64,000 nucleotides of DNA, taken from assembly GCF_011039085.1 (NCBI RefSeq), contig NZ_JAAKEI010000009.1:35070-99069 (forward strand), in the 5' to 3' direction. Below, piece by piece: positions 1 through 7,656 of the stretch. The DNA comes from Desulfovibrio sp. ZJ369. GTDB taxonomy: Bacteria > Desulfobacterota > Desulfovibrionia > Desulfovibrionales > Desulfovibrionaceae. Made by a program: the position numbers and the translations under genes. The notes below the pieces were generated by a model. The model was given only the letters and a program-made list of their open reading frames with translations, had not been told where the DNA came from and did no database searches. Numbering within the stretch: the first letter of the stretch is position 1; every line of letters begins with the position of its first letter.

Positions 1-1
1 C

Positions 2-145
2 GATCAGGCATGGATAGCCGCCGGAAAGGTGGGCGAAAAGGCCGGGAAAATCTTTGAAAAGGGCTTTGACCGTCCGCCGACCGTCCGGCTGGCAAGCGGA
101 ACGCCCGTAGGCGTCCTCGTCGTCAACGTCAAAAAGGAAAAGTGA
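2..145 (+). CDS. dotG: DotG/IcmE (VirB10-like) C-terminal end, partial
   Basis: Only the last 47 codons are in the window; the frame is open at the left edge. The tail reads as a run ending in GTPVGVLVVNVKKEK, which matches the end of the VirB10/TrbI-like domain of DotG/IcmE, the inner-membrane-to-outer-membrane core channel protein of Dot/Icm-type type IV secretion systems. The assignment rests on this short motif plus its position directly before dotE/dotP/dotI-like genes, as in the Legionella and R64 orders. Confidence 0.6.
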   Translation, partial: DQAWIAAGKVGEKAGKIFEKGFDRPPTVRLASGTPVGVLVVNVKKEK

Positions 146-151
146 ATCGTT

Positions 152-634
152 ATGCCAGCTGACTGCTACTTCATTATTACCGACCAGAACATGTTTCCCA
201 TTTTATTGGGAATTGCAGGCGTATTTATCCTTTTGTCGTTTCTCGCAACGCAAAGCGACAAATGGAAGCGTATGTATACAGAGCTTCAATTCATAACATC
301 TGATGAAATCATGGAGATGAAAAATGTCAATGTAAGGCAGGCTGCTGAACTTCTGTATCTTCAGAAAGAAAATAGTGAACTGCTTGAATACAAAATGAAA
401 TACAAAAATGCCGAATATGACCTGAAACATATTGAAAAACTGAAATTTGCGGCATCAGTGGGCAATGTAGCCATATTGGCCGCACAAGGCATGACTCAGG
501 CGCAAATAGCATCGCTCCTTGGCCTGTCACACACTCAGGTTCATACGCGATGCAAGAAATTCCGGATCAAAACCTGTGGCATCCTCAAGAGAGAACAACG
601 AAAGAATGCCGCAGAAAACGAACGCAGCAGGTAA
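152..634 (+). CDS. Unknown protein: membrane anchor, coiled coil, helix-turn-helix
   Basis: A 160-residue protein that I do not recognise. Residues about 15-35 form one strong transmembrane segment (ILLGIAGVFILLSFLA), residues about 55-100 are charged and coiled-coil-like, and residues about 112-140 look like a helix-turn-helix (GMTQAQIASLLGLSHTQV) of the sigma-region-4 or resolvase type. It starts 7 bases after dotG and ends 4 bases before the dotE-like gene, so it sits in the transfer operon where DotF/IcmG would be expected. Its base composition is clearly more AT-rich than its neighbours, which suggests later acquisition. A membrane-tethered DNA-binding protein is the structural reading; function unknown. 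Confidence 0.6.
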   Translation: MPADCYFIITDQNMFPILLGIAGVFILLSFLATQSDKWKRMYTELQFITSDEIMEMKNVNVRQAAELLYLQKENSELLEYKMKYKNAEYDLKHIEKLKFAASVGNVAILAAQGMTQAQIASLLGLSHTQVHTRCKKFRIKTCGILKREQRKNAAENERSR

Positions 635-638
635 CGAC

Positions 639-1145
639 ATGGACAATTACGTCGCCAATGTCATCCCGCATGTGCAGCAATGGTGGCCGGTGCTTGTCCG
701 GCTGGCCTATCTGGCAGGGCTTGTCTTTGCCGTGATTTCACTGGGGCAGGCCATCAGTCACAAACACCGCTTCAACCGCTCCACAGCGGTCTGGACGTTC
801 GTCTGCGCCGTACTGCTCCTGAACCTGCCCGCGCTCATGGATTCCCTCTCCATGACGGTTTTCAATCAAAGTTCCGAGCAGTCATTGAGCTACAGCCCGC
901 CGTCTTCGCCCGGTTCCGTTTACATCCAGTTTGCGGTGTACGCCATTGCCACAGTCGGGTTGATCGGCATTGCGCGGGGGCTGTGTCTCATGCGCGACAC
1001 GCCCAATCAACCCGCGAACCTCAGTCGGGGCATCGTCCATCTTTTCGGCGGAATACTCGCCGTCAATCTCGTCGCCTTCCTGCGCGGCATCGGAGCCACC
1101 ATAGGAGGCGATGTGCAAACATATATAGCCAGGCTCCTTGGCTAA
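639..1145 (+). CDS. dotE: DotE/IcmC-like inner-membrane protein of the T4SS
   Basis: About 168 residues with four hydrophobic helices (around residues 20-40, 50-70, 100-120 and 140-160 from the chosen start). Position between dotG and a dotP/IcmD-like gene, size and membrane pattern fit DotE/IcmC (R64 TraQ-like), a small inner-membrane component of Dot/Icm systems. I chose the ATG at 639, just after the stop of the preceding gene; an in-frame ATG at 606 would overlap that gene by 29 bases. Identity comes mostly from position and topology rather than a diagnostic motif. Confidence 0.55.
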   Translation: MDNYVANVIPHVQQWWPVLVRLAYLAGLVFAVISLGQAISHKHRFNRSTAVWTFVCAVLLLNLPALMDSLSMTVFNQSSEQSLSYSPPSSPGSVYIQFAVYAIATVGLIGIARGLCLMRDTPNQPANLSRGIVHLFGGILAVNLVAFLRGIGATIGGDVQTYIARLLG

Positions 1146-1157
1146 TGGAGAAAAACC

Positions 1158-1547
1158 ATGGACATCGACAAGAATACCTTTTCCATATCTTCCATCCGCC
1201 TCACCGCCGCTTTCATGGGCATGGCCTCCGTCTGGCTGTTTGCGCCCGAAATCGTGCAGGCCGCCGTGACCTTCGGGGAAATCGGCCAGAACATCGCCGA
1301 CAACTCCAAGGGGGTCGCCAGGGGCATCACGATGGCGGGCTATACCGCCGGAGTGGGCATGGCCGCGTGGGGAACCGTGGACATGTATAAAGCTGTGAAA
1401 AATCAGGGGCAAAGCACCTATGCGGGCGGCCTGACCAAAGTGATCATCGGCGCTCTGGCGCTCGGCCTGGGAGAACTCCTCGGCTCCGGTTCCGCCACCC
1501 TTTTCGGCTCTGACCAGACCTCCGGCATGGATGAACTCGGCCTGTAG
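1158..1547 (+). CDS. dotP: DotP/IcmD-like small membrane protein of the T4SS
   Basis: A 129-residue protein, close to the 132 residues of Legionella IcmD. It has an N-terminal hydrophobic segment that could act as a signal or anchor (residues about 12-35), a glycine-rich centre and a second hydrophobic stretch near residues 92-110. It lies 12 bases downstream of the dotE-like gene and 15 bases before the dotI-like gene in one operon. DotP/IcmD (R64 TraR) belongs to the inner-membrane part of the Dot/Icm machine. Confidence 0.6.
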   Translation: MDIDKNTFSISSIRLTAAFMGMASVWLFAPEIVQAAVTFGEIGQNIADNSKGVARGITMAGYTAGVGMAAWGTVDMYKAVKNQGQSTYAGGLTKVIIGALALGLGELLGSGSATLFGSDQTSGMDELGL

Positions 1548-1562
1548 GCGTGAGGCGATGAA

Positions 1563-2270
1563 ATGAGCATCTTCAACAAACGAAAAGACGCCCCGAAGCC
1601 GCAGGAGCCGGAACAGGGCATGAACGCCATTCATGCGGAACCGCCCGCCCCGGATGCCGCCGCCGTCATCGGCGGTCTGGACTGGTACAGGACGCAGTTT
1701 CGCCGTTCCATGAAGCTCTCGCTGTGTCTGGTCGCGGCGCTCTGCCTGAGCGTTTCCCTCTCGGCGCTGCTGCTCCTGAACCAGCCGAAGCCGCGCTACT
1801 TCGCGGCCACGCCGGACTTGCGGCTCGCGCCGATGGTTCCGCTGGATCAGCCGCTGCTGACGCAGGAGGGGCTGCTGACCTGGGTCTCAAGCGCCATTAC
1901 CGGAGCCATGTCGCTCAACTTTCTGGAATGGCGGGAAAAGCTGGAAAGCATCAGGCCACACTTTGAGGACGAGGCGTTCAAATCCTTCCTCGCTTCCCTG
2001 CAAGGTTCCGGCATCCTGGACATGATCCGGGACAAACGGCTTTCCGCGTCCGCTGTCGCCACGCGCGCGCCGGTCATCATCGCTTCCGGTCTGGTGGGCG
2101 GCAGGGCCACATGGAAAATCGAGTTTCCCCTGATTGTTTCCTACGAATCCAGCCAGGGAGTGGAAAGCACGCAAAAACTTCTTGCAACTGTCCTTGTCCG
2201 CCGCGCGTCCACGGCAAAGACGCCGCGCGGCGTAGTCATTCAACAAGTGGTGCTGAAAAGGGATTCCTGA
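1563..2270 (+). CDS. dotI: DotI/IcmL-like inner-membrane protein
   Basis: A 235-residue bitopic protein: cytoplasmic N-terminus, one transmembrane helix near residues 55-77 (SLCLVAALCLSVSLSALLLL) and a periplasmic domain containing the LTQEGLLTWVSSAITGAMSL and SLNFLEWREKLESIRPHF-type stretches typical of IcmL/DotI (R64 TraM). These proteins form a VirB8-like periplasmic ring. Its stop codon overlaps the start of dotO (ATGA at 2268-2271 area), so the two are translationally coupled. In R64 and Legionella the DotI gene lies before dotH/dotG, so its placement after dotP is a local rearrangement or a second copy. Confidence 0.75.
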   Translation: MSIFNKRKDAPKPQEPEQGMNAIHAEPPAPDAAAVIGGLDWYRTQFRRSMKLSLCLVAALCLSVSLSALLLLNQPKPRYFAATPDLRLAPMVPLDQPLLTQEGLLTWVSSAITGAMSLNFLEWREKLESIRPHFEDEAFKSFLASLQGSGILDMIRDKRLSASAVATRAPVIIASGLVGGRATWKIEFPLIVSYESSQGVESTQKLLATVLVRRASTAKTPRGVVIQQVVLKRDS

Positions 2271-3355
2271 TGCTTGATATGCTGGTCAACGGCGTGGATC
2301 GCGGCGTCCGTGCCCTGTCTGAAGCGTTTGCCGCGCCGGTTCACAGCTATTGCAGACTGGAAACCGTGGACAACGGCGTTCTGGTGGCCGATGACGGCAG
2401 TCTCATCAGTCTCATGCGGCTGGAAGGCTCCCTGGTTCATGTCGGCGAGAAGGAATACGCGGGCATTATTGCCGGTTTGACGGAAAAGCTGCAATCAACG
2501 CTGTCCAAACCGGGCCATGTCCTGCAAGTCGTCTTTGAATATGACCCGGAAAGCAGCGGGGAACGGATTGCCGGGCTTCTTGAGCCGTCGCGCCTGACGG
2601 CCAAAAACCTCGGCCTGCACATCGGCCCGCTGCTGGAGGATTGGGGTCATGCCCTGCAACGCTACTGCGCTCTGGAAACATGCCGGATCGTGCCGTGGAA
2701 AACTTGCGCGCGCTGGATTTGGAAGGCGTATGCTGCGTAAAATTCCGTATCTGCCTCTGCACCTGGGCCTGTGTGCGGGAAAACGAGCAGGAAGCTCATC
2801 TTCTGCTCAGGCGTCGTGTCGCGGAACTCTCCAAGGCGGTTCAGGGCTGGGGAACGTGCGATGTGACGGAAGCACTCGGCGATCCGCTGCTCGGTTTTAC
2901 CGCGACCCTGCCCGGCCTGATGCCGTCCAGTCCGGCCCCGATTACGGCCGCGCCGCTTCAGGACGCCATCGGCATGTGGCCCTTGCGTTCGGCTTCTCCG
3001 TGGCGGGAAGGCAGTCTTTTGTTCCGCACTCAGGACGGCAAAATCATGCCGTTCGCGCCGAACTCCTCGGAACAGGCCGCGTGGATTGATTTGGGTGTCG
3101 CGCCGATGGGCGGGGGAAAGTCCGTTTTCCTCAACGCCATGAACTTCCACGGAAGACGTGGCTATCCGCAACAATCTCTATCAGCGCCTGGGGCCGTCCG
3201 AAGCCTTGCGGCGGCTGGCTGCGCGTTTTCCGGGCGGTTCGGCCAAGGCCGAAGTGGAACGCCGCAGGCGCAAGGTCGAAGACCAGAGCGACGCCGATGA
3301 GGAAGTCGTCAACGTCATTCTGGAAATTGCCCATGAAATAGCGGGGGAACAATGA
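2270..3355 (+). pseudogene. dotO: DotO/IcmB T4SS ATPase, frameshifted and internally deleted
   Basis: Remains of the VirB4-type ATPase DotO/IcmB (R64 TraU), normally about 1,000 residues. The N-terminal part reads in one frame from the ATG at 2270 to a stop at 2740. Coding then continues in another frame (about 2690-3145) through the Walker A motif GVAPMGGGKSVFLNAMNF. Right after it the sequence jumps back to the first frame at about 3152 with the family's C-terminal tail (DVAIRNNLYQRLGPSEALRR and a charged end), stopping at 3355. Only about 360 codons remain, so some 600 residues including Walker B are missing. Such a protein should be unable to energise transfer. The stop still overlaps the next gene's ATG, showing the ancestral coupling. 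Confidence 0.8.
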
Positions 3356-4449
3356 AAAAGCTCTTTTTTGCCCTGGCCCTTGTCCTGCTGCCGGTTTCGG
3401 CCTGGGCCGGAGGCTGCGGCTGCGGTTCCGTCAGAGCCATTGTCACGGCAGCGAAGTCCGAAACCATTCAGGCGGTCAACGCGCACACGGCGGCGGAAGC
3501 GCAGGCCATCCGCTCGGAAATCCTGCTGGCCGCGCAAAACATCATCGGCACGCTGAAAGCGGAATCCGCCACCATTGTGCGGGCGCTGGTCGCGCTCAAG
3601 GAGAGCAATGCCGCCGCCCTCAAGGGGCAGGCCGTGGCGGGCGAGGCCATGAAAACAGAGGACATGTACGGCAAGGCCGCGCAACCTGCCGGACTGTGCG
3701 GGAGCAGTTCCCTGGGCGCGGGCATCCAGCTCGGCGCTCAGGCCGGCCAGGAAATCCACGCCGCCATGCGTGAAAAGCAGCTTGAACATGCCCATACGCC
3801 CAAGAAGCCGGTGGAATTTCTCCAGCGTGTGCTGGCGGATGATCAGCCTACGGAAAAGGAGACTCTGGCGGCTCTGTTTCCGCTTCAGACCACGTTGACC
3901 GAAGATCAGGTGGCGCAGGCGCATGAAGTCATAAAGACGCTCGGCAATCCCCGCCCGCTGCCGGTGGTGACGGAGGAACAGAAGAACACGCCCGCCGGGC
4001 AGACCTACGCGGCGGCGCGAAAAATCCATGAGGAGCGGGTGGCTGCGGTCATGGAATCACTGAACAACCATGTGGTCTATCACGCGCCCACCTTGCCGGA
4101 TGACGTGACGGCCTGGGCGGAAAATCAGTGGTCGGAAGCGGGCGGGAGCGGCACGCCGCCCGGCATTGTGAACGGCAGGCTCTCGGAAGCAGGGCTGTAC
4201 AAACTGCTCTCGCAGATGCGCGTGGGCAATCCCAACTGGTTCGCGCAAATCGCCTCCGCAACGGATGCCGGCCTCTTGCGGGAGCTGGTCATCATGCAGG
4301 CGTTTCAACTGGAACTGACGCGCAAGAATACGGACTTGCTGAACAGGCTGACCGTCATCGCCTCACTGGACTATCTCACATGCATGGAAGGCACGACGGG
4401 CAAGGAAATGGATGACCTCTACACGCGCATGGTCGGCGCGCAACAGTAG
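3352..4449 (+). CDS. Exported protein of the conjugation cluster, unknown role
   Basis: A 365-residue protein starting with a clear Sec signal peptide (residues 1-20, cleavage after AWA) followed by a cysteine-rich mature start (GGCGCGS). The rest is helical and alanine-rich, with a probable coiled-coil at residues 30-90 and two later cysteines that could form disulfides with the DsbA-like protein encoded at 19551. The ATG overlaps the dotO stop by 4 bases. Position between dotO and dotA corresponds to the TraV/TraW/TraX area of R64, but I cannot match it to one of these. Probably a periplasmic accessory factor for transfer or pilus function. Confidence 0.6.
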   Translation: MKKLFFALALVLLPVSAWAGGCGCGSVRAIVTAAKSETIQAVNAHTAAEAQAIRSEILLAAQNIIGTLKAESATIVRALVALKESNAAALKGQAVAGEAMKTEDMYGKAAQPAGLCGSSSLGAGIQLGAQAGQEIHAAMREKQLEHAHTPKKPVEFLQRVLADDQPTEKETLAALFPLQTTLTEDQVAQAHEVIKTLGNPRPLPVVTEEQKNTPAGQTYAAARKIHEERVAAVMESLNNHVVYHAPTLPDDVTAWAENQWSEAGGSGTPPGIVNGRLSEAGLYKLLSQMRVGNPNWFAQIASATDAGLLRELVIMQAFQLELTRKNTDLLNRLTVIASLDYLTCMEGTTGKEMDDLYTRMVGAQQ

Positions 4450-4467
4450 GGGGCGGCTATGCGACTG

Positions 4468-4740
4468 CTACAACGAAAAAAGGTCGGCATGAGTGCCGGT
4501 GCGGTAAAAAACGCAATCGTTCCCGCTTACTTTATACACAAGAAGCCAATCCGGTTCTATATGCAACTCCCGGTATGGTTTCCACTCACCTTTGAGGGCA
4601 TGATCACGACAACGCTCGGGCAGTTGTTCCTCATTAAGCAAAAGCATAATTATCGTTTTCAGCTTTTGCATATCGTAGCCGCGATGTTCCACCTTTCTCA
4701 AATCACGGCGAAATTGAGCGGTAAAAGTGGAATTACGCAC
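4468..4740 (-). CDS. YafQ-family mRNA interferase toxin
   Basis: A 90-residue RelE-superfamily toxin of the YafQ type. The hallmark residues are present: a DHALKGEW block, the RELHIEPDWLLVYK block (His and Asp-Trp) and the C-terminal TGTHADLF with the catalytic histidine. YafQ toxins are ribosome-dependent endoribonucleases. It starts with GTG directly after the stop of its antitoxin gene (4741-5001), forming an antitoxin-toxin operon antisense to the surrounding T4SS genes. It occupies the gap between the exported protein and dotA. Confidence 0.85.
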   Translation of the reverse strand: MRNSTFTAQFRRDLRKVEHRGYDMQKLKTIIMLLLNEEQLPERCRDHALKGEWKPYRELHIEPDWLLVYKVSGNDCVFYRTGTHADLFSL

Positions 4741-5001
4741 TTATATTCCCAACTGCCTGAAAAGGTCTTCCGCATCCTTGGCGTGAAATATTTCCTCTCC
4801 CCGTTCCGCTTTCTCTATGGTTTCACGGGTCAGTGCGTTGGGGATTTCCTCACTGAAAGGAAGGCGCTTTTCTCGAGCAATTCTCGTCAACGTCATACGC
4901 AATGCATCAGAAACAGTAAGCCCCCAATCCGCAAGGATGGCACTGGCTTCATCCCTGATGGCAGGATCAATTCTGGCACGAACAACGGCGTTGGCAGACA
5001 T
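4741..5001 (-). CDS. RelB/DinJ-family antitoxin
   Basis: An 86-residue antitoxin: N-terminal ribbon-helix-helix DNA-binding part (VVRARIDPAIRDEASAIL, then GLTVSDALRMTLTRIA) and a flexible acidic C-terminal part that would wrap the YafQ toxin. I chose the ATG at 5001 because it has a good ribosome binding site (AAGGAG, 5009-5014 on the - strand) and a promoter just upstream; a longer reading frame up to 5316 is only an antisense shadow of dotA. RelB/DinJ proteins repress their own promoter together with the toxin. Confidence 0.85.
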   Translation of the reverse strand: MSANAVVRARIDPAIRDEASAILADWGLTVSDALRMTLTRIAREKRLPFSEEIPNALTRETIEKAERGEEIFHAKDAEDLFRQLGI

Positions 5002-5020
5002 ATTTTTTCTCCTTTTGAAA

Positions 5021-5048
5021 AATGTAGCCCAAATGTGCGCATTGTCAA
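5021..5048 (-). promoter_or_regulatory. Sigma-70-type promoter of the YafQ/DinJ-like cassette
   Basis: On the - strand a perfect -35 box TTGACA (5043-5048) is followed after 16 bases by TACATT (5021-5026), then a ribosome binding site and the antitoxin ATG at 5001. It points against the dotA transcript and lies only about 30 bases from the dotA start codon. Confidence 0.65.
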
Positions 5049-5079
5049 GTATCACACAGCGTTGAATCGGAGGGCAGTC

Positions 5080-6888
5080 ATGGCCACATCTGACCTTCCC
5101 GCGACTTCGGAAGTCCTGCTCCCGACCGATGCCAGCAAGCATATTCTGGACACCTTTCTGGGGCAGGGCTGGGATACCTGGGGCGCGAGCCTTGGCGGCA
5201 GCCATGCTTCCGAACTGATGCTTGAAATGTTCAGCGCCTTCAATCTGGTGGCTCTCGCGGTGGTGTCGGCCCTGTTCATCTGGATTCTGGCCGTTGCCGT
5301 GGCCGGAACCGCGCATGAGGGAACACCCTTCGGCAAGCGGTACAGCTCGCTGTGGATGCCCTTGCGTTTTGTGGGCGCAATGGGCGCGCTGGCTCCCATC
5401 TTCAAAGGGCTGTCACTTTTTCAGGTGGCGATTCTGGCCTGCCTTGGTTTCAGCATCAACCTCGGCAACTACGTCTGGGAGCTGGGTACGGACTATTTTG
5501 TGGAGCATGGCGGTCAGCTCACCGTGCAGGCTCCGGATCAGAACGTCACCCACTACGCGGCCATCAGCAATGGCGCGTTGGAATCGCTGACGCTGCAATA
5601 CTACCTGAGCGAACGACGCGGCCTGAACATCACGCCTGGCGGGGAATGGACATACAGCGGCAACTGGTTCCGCTCCGGGGGCGAATACAGGTTCATTTTC
5701 AACGGCAATGCCGGTTCGATCACGGTTTCCTGCGTGGATGAAGGCGACGCCCTGTGCCGGGGCAAGGTCAACGCCGTAAGCGCGGCGGTTTCCGCGCTTT
5801 CGCCCCTGGCGCAGCAGCTTGCCGATCCCGACACGCCCGCATCCTCCATTGATCCCCGTGCCCTCTACGATGCGGCCACCAAGGTCAACCAGACCATTCT
5901 GGCCGATGTGCAGAACTACGCGCAACAGGGGCAGCTTCAGGGCAAGCTCAACGAATTCAGGGAAAATGCCGCGCAATACGGCTGGTTCGCGGCAGGCTCA
6001 TCCTACTGGTCAATCGCCTGGATCAATCAGGAAGTCCGCGAGGCCATGTACTCCGGCATTACCTACAGCCCGCACGAATACACGATGTCGGAGCTTCAGG
6101 CGCTGATGCACGGCCTGCGGGACTATGAAGCGGCCAAAGAACGGGTGGCCAACTACATCAAGACCGCCTACGCTAGCCGGAGGGGTATTTCCGACACCAC
6201 GGCCACACCGTCCGTCACGGACGAAGGCCGGGCCTTTGACGAAATTTGCAACTGGCTGCGGGCGACCCTGAACCAGCTTGTGGCCGGCAACATCCTGCCC
6301 ATAGCCATTGAAAAACTGTCCTCCGGCGATCCCATCATGGCCGTGTCCAACGTGGGGGATTACCTCATCGGCTCGGCCTGGGGGCTGGCCTCGGCGCTCG
6401 GTGTGGTGGACGTGGCCCACTCAATGGGCAAGGCGCTCCCCTTTGTGGGCAAGGCCATTCCCAATCTGGACAAATACATCAGTTTCGCCCTGTTCACGGT
6501 CTTTCTGCCGCTCCTGCTCTACGGGCTGGCGCTGGCCTATTATCTGCCCGCCATTCCGTTCATCCGCTGGATTTCCGCTCTGGCGGGCTGGATCATTCTG
6601 GTGGTGGAAGCTCTGGTCGCGGCTCCGCTCTGGCTCTGCGCCCACGCCATGCCCGATGGCGAGGGCGCGGCAGGTCAGCACGGCAAACGGGGCTATTTCC
6701 TCCTTCTCGGCATCCTGATCCGTCCGCCGCTCATGGTCTGCGGCTTCTTTGCCGCCGTCATCCTCATGAACGTGGTGGGTCGGATGCTCGGCGCGGGCTT
6801 TGAGATGTTTGTCGGCGTCACCGCGCGGCCTCGGAACAGGCCGCGCTGGAAGAAAATTTCACCCTCGTGCTTGCGGCCTGGGGCATGA
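5080..6888 (+). CDS. dotA: DotA-like polytopic inner-membrane protein, C-terminally truncated
   Basis: DotA/TraY-family protein of 602 residues with several hydrophobic helices at the N-terminus (about 45-70, 90-135) and near the C-terminus (about 465-590), separated by a large periplasmic region. I chose the ATG at 5080, which has GGAGG seven bases upstream; the frame stays open back to 4459 through the antisense toxin-antitoxin cassette, but that part is not coding on this strand. The family signature ends at about GFEMFVGV, after which the reading becomes an out-of-frame arginine/proline-rich tail to 6888. The last helices of a normal DotA are missing. Confidence 0.8.
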   Translation: MATSDLPATSEVLLPTDASKHILDTFLGQGWDTWGASLGGSHASELMLEMFSAFNLVALAVVSALFIWILAVAVAGTAHEGTPFGKRYSSLWMPLRFVGAMGALAPIFKGLSLFQVAILACLGFSINLGNYVWELGTDYFVEHGGQLTVQAPDQNVTHYAAISNGALESLTLQYYLSERRGLNITPGGEWTYSGNWFRSGGEYRFIFNGNAGSITVSCVDEGDALCRGKVNAVSAAVSALSPLAQQLADPDTPASSIDPRALYDAATKVNQTILADVQNYAQQGQLQGKLNEFRENAAQYGWFAAGSSYWSIAWINQEVREAMYSGITYSPHEYTMSELQALMHGLRDYEAAKERVANYIKTAYASRRGISDTTATPSVTDEGRAFDEICNWLRATLNQLVAGNILPIAIEKLSSGDPIMAVSNVGDYLIGSAWGLASALGVVDVAHSMGKALPFVGKAIPNLDKYISFALFTVFLPLLLYGLALAYYLPAIPFIRWISALAGWIILVVEALVAAPLWLCAHAMPDGEGAAGQHGKRGYFLLLGILIRPPLMVCGFFAAVILMNVVGRMLGAGFEMFVGVTARPRNRPRWKKISPSCLRPGA

Positions 6889-7136
6889 CTGAGGCCGATA
6901 TTCCCGGCGTCATCTCGGCCTTGCGATTGCGTCTGCTGGTGTTGGCCGTTCCGATGCTGGCCTGTCTCGTTGCGGCGGCCTGGTCGCACAGTCCGCTTTC
7001 TTTCCTGTCATTGGCCTGCATCGCGCCGCCCTGTCTGCTGGGCCTCGTTACAGCACTCTGGCGCATTTTCATCCTGCGAACCCGTCGTTTTACGCCGCTG
7101 TGCCGCTGGCTGCTGCGTTTCCGCAAGCCCTCATAG
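6831..7136 (+). pseudogene. 3' remnant of the gene after dotA (small two-TM protein)
   Basis: In a different frame from dotA, coding resembling a real protein appears abruptly (SEQAALEENFTLVLAAWGM) and continues to a stop at 7136. It has two transmembrane helices (LLVLAVPMLACLVAAAW and a following hydrophobic block) and a basic end. There is no credible start or ribosome binding site; the first GTG is at 6867. The best reading is that a deletion joined the end of dotA to the middle of this gene near 6815-6835. It may correspond to the small membrane genes next to dotA/traY in related elements; I cannot name it. Confidence 0.5.
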
Positions 7137-7185
7137 CGGGCGGGGGTGTGTCTGTTTTCACCTTCTCTATAAAGGAGCAATCATC

Positions 7186-7656
7186 GTGATACCCAAAACT
7201 CTGCTGATGCTGTCCTGTCTGGCGCTTGCCGCCTGCGCGCACAAAGCCGCGCCACCGGTTTCGCCTTCCGTCGATTTTGTAGCGGCTACCCTCGGCCAGG
7301 CTGCGGAACAGGCCCACAGCGAACTCGCCATGCTTGCCCGGCTGCGCGGGGAGGGAATGCAGCCCTTGCTGCCGCCCACCGATCCTTCTCTGACGCAACC
7401 TGTCTCCATCGACTGGGCAGGCGAAGCGTCCGGGGCGCTCAAGGCCATCTGCCTGCACGTCGGCTACCGCTACCGGGAAACCGGCGCTCCCACGGCGCAA
7501 GCCATGCCCGTTGTGGTGCATGGTCTGAATCGTCCGGCGCATGAACTGCTGGAGGACATTGCCTGGCAGATTCAGCCGCAGGCTGTGCTGCGCGTCGATC
7601 CGGTCAATCGGGTGCTGACGCTGGCCAGAACTTTCGGGCTGGAGGGAAGGTCATGA
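7186..7656 (+). CDS. dotD: DotD-like outer-membrane lipoprotein
   Basis: A 156-residue lipoprotein (Legionella DotD has 163 residues). The signal ends in a lipobox LALAAC with the acylated Cys at about residue 15, and the C-terminal half has the mixed fold segment AHELLEDIAWQIQPQAVLRV expected for the secretin N1-like domain of DotD. The start is GTG at 7186, preceded by AAAGGAG (7171-7177). With DotC it anchors the DotH ring in the outer membrane. The stop overlaps the next gene by 4 bases. Confidence 0.8.
   Translation: MIPKTLLMLSCLALAACAHKAAPPVSPSVDFVAATLGQAAEQAHSELAMLARLRGEGMQPLLPPTDPSLTQPVSIDWAGEASGALKAICLHVGYRYRETGAPTAQAMPVVVHGLNRPAHELLEDIAWQIQPQAVLRVDPVNRVLTLARTFGLEGRS

Noticed and set aside
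882..1634. 250-codon frame on the - strand across the dotE/dotP region
   Set aside because: Histidine/glycine/arginine-rich shadow of the overlapping + strand genes; the same applies to the other long antisense frames over GC-rich genes (for example 13098-14867, 47342-49336, 55338-57131).
4459..5079. An in-frame 207-codon N-terminal extension of dotA
   Set aside because: It is the antisense of the toxin-antitoxin cassette; a strong ribosome binding site and family similarity begin at the ATG at 5080.
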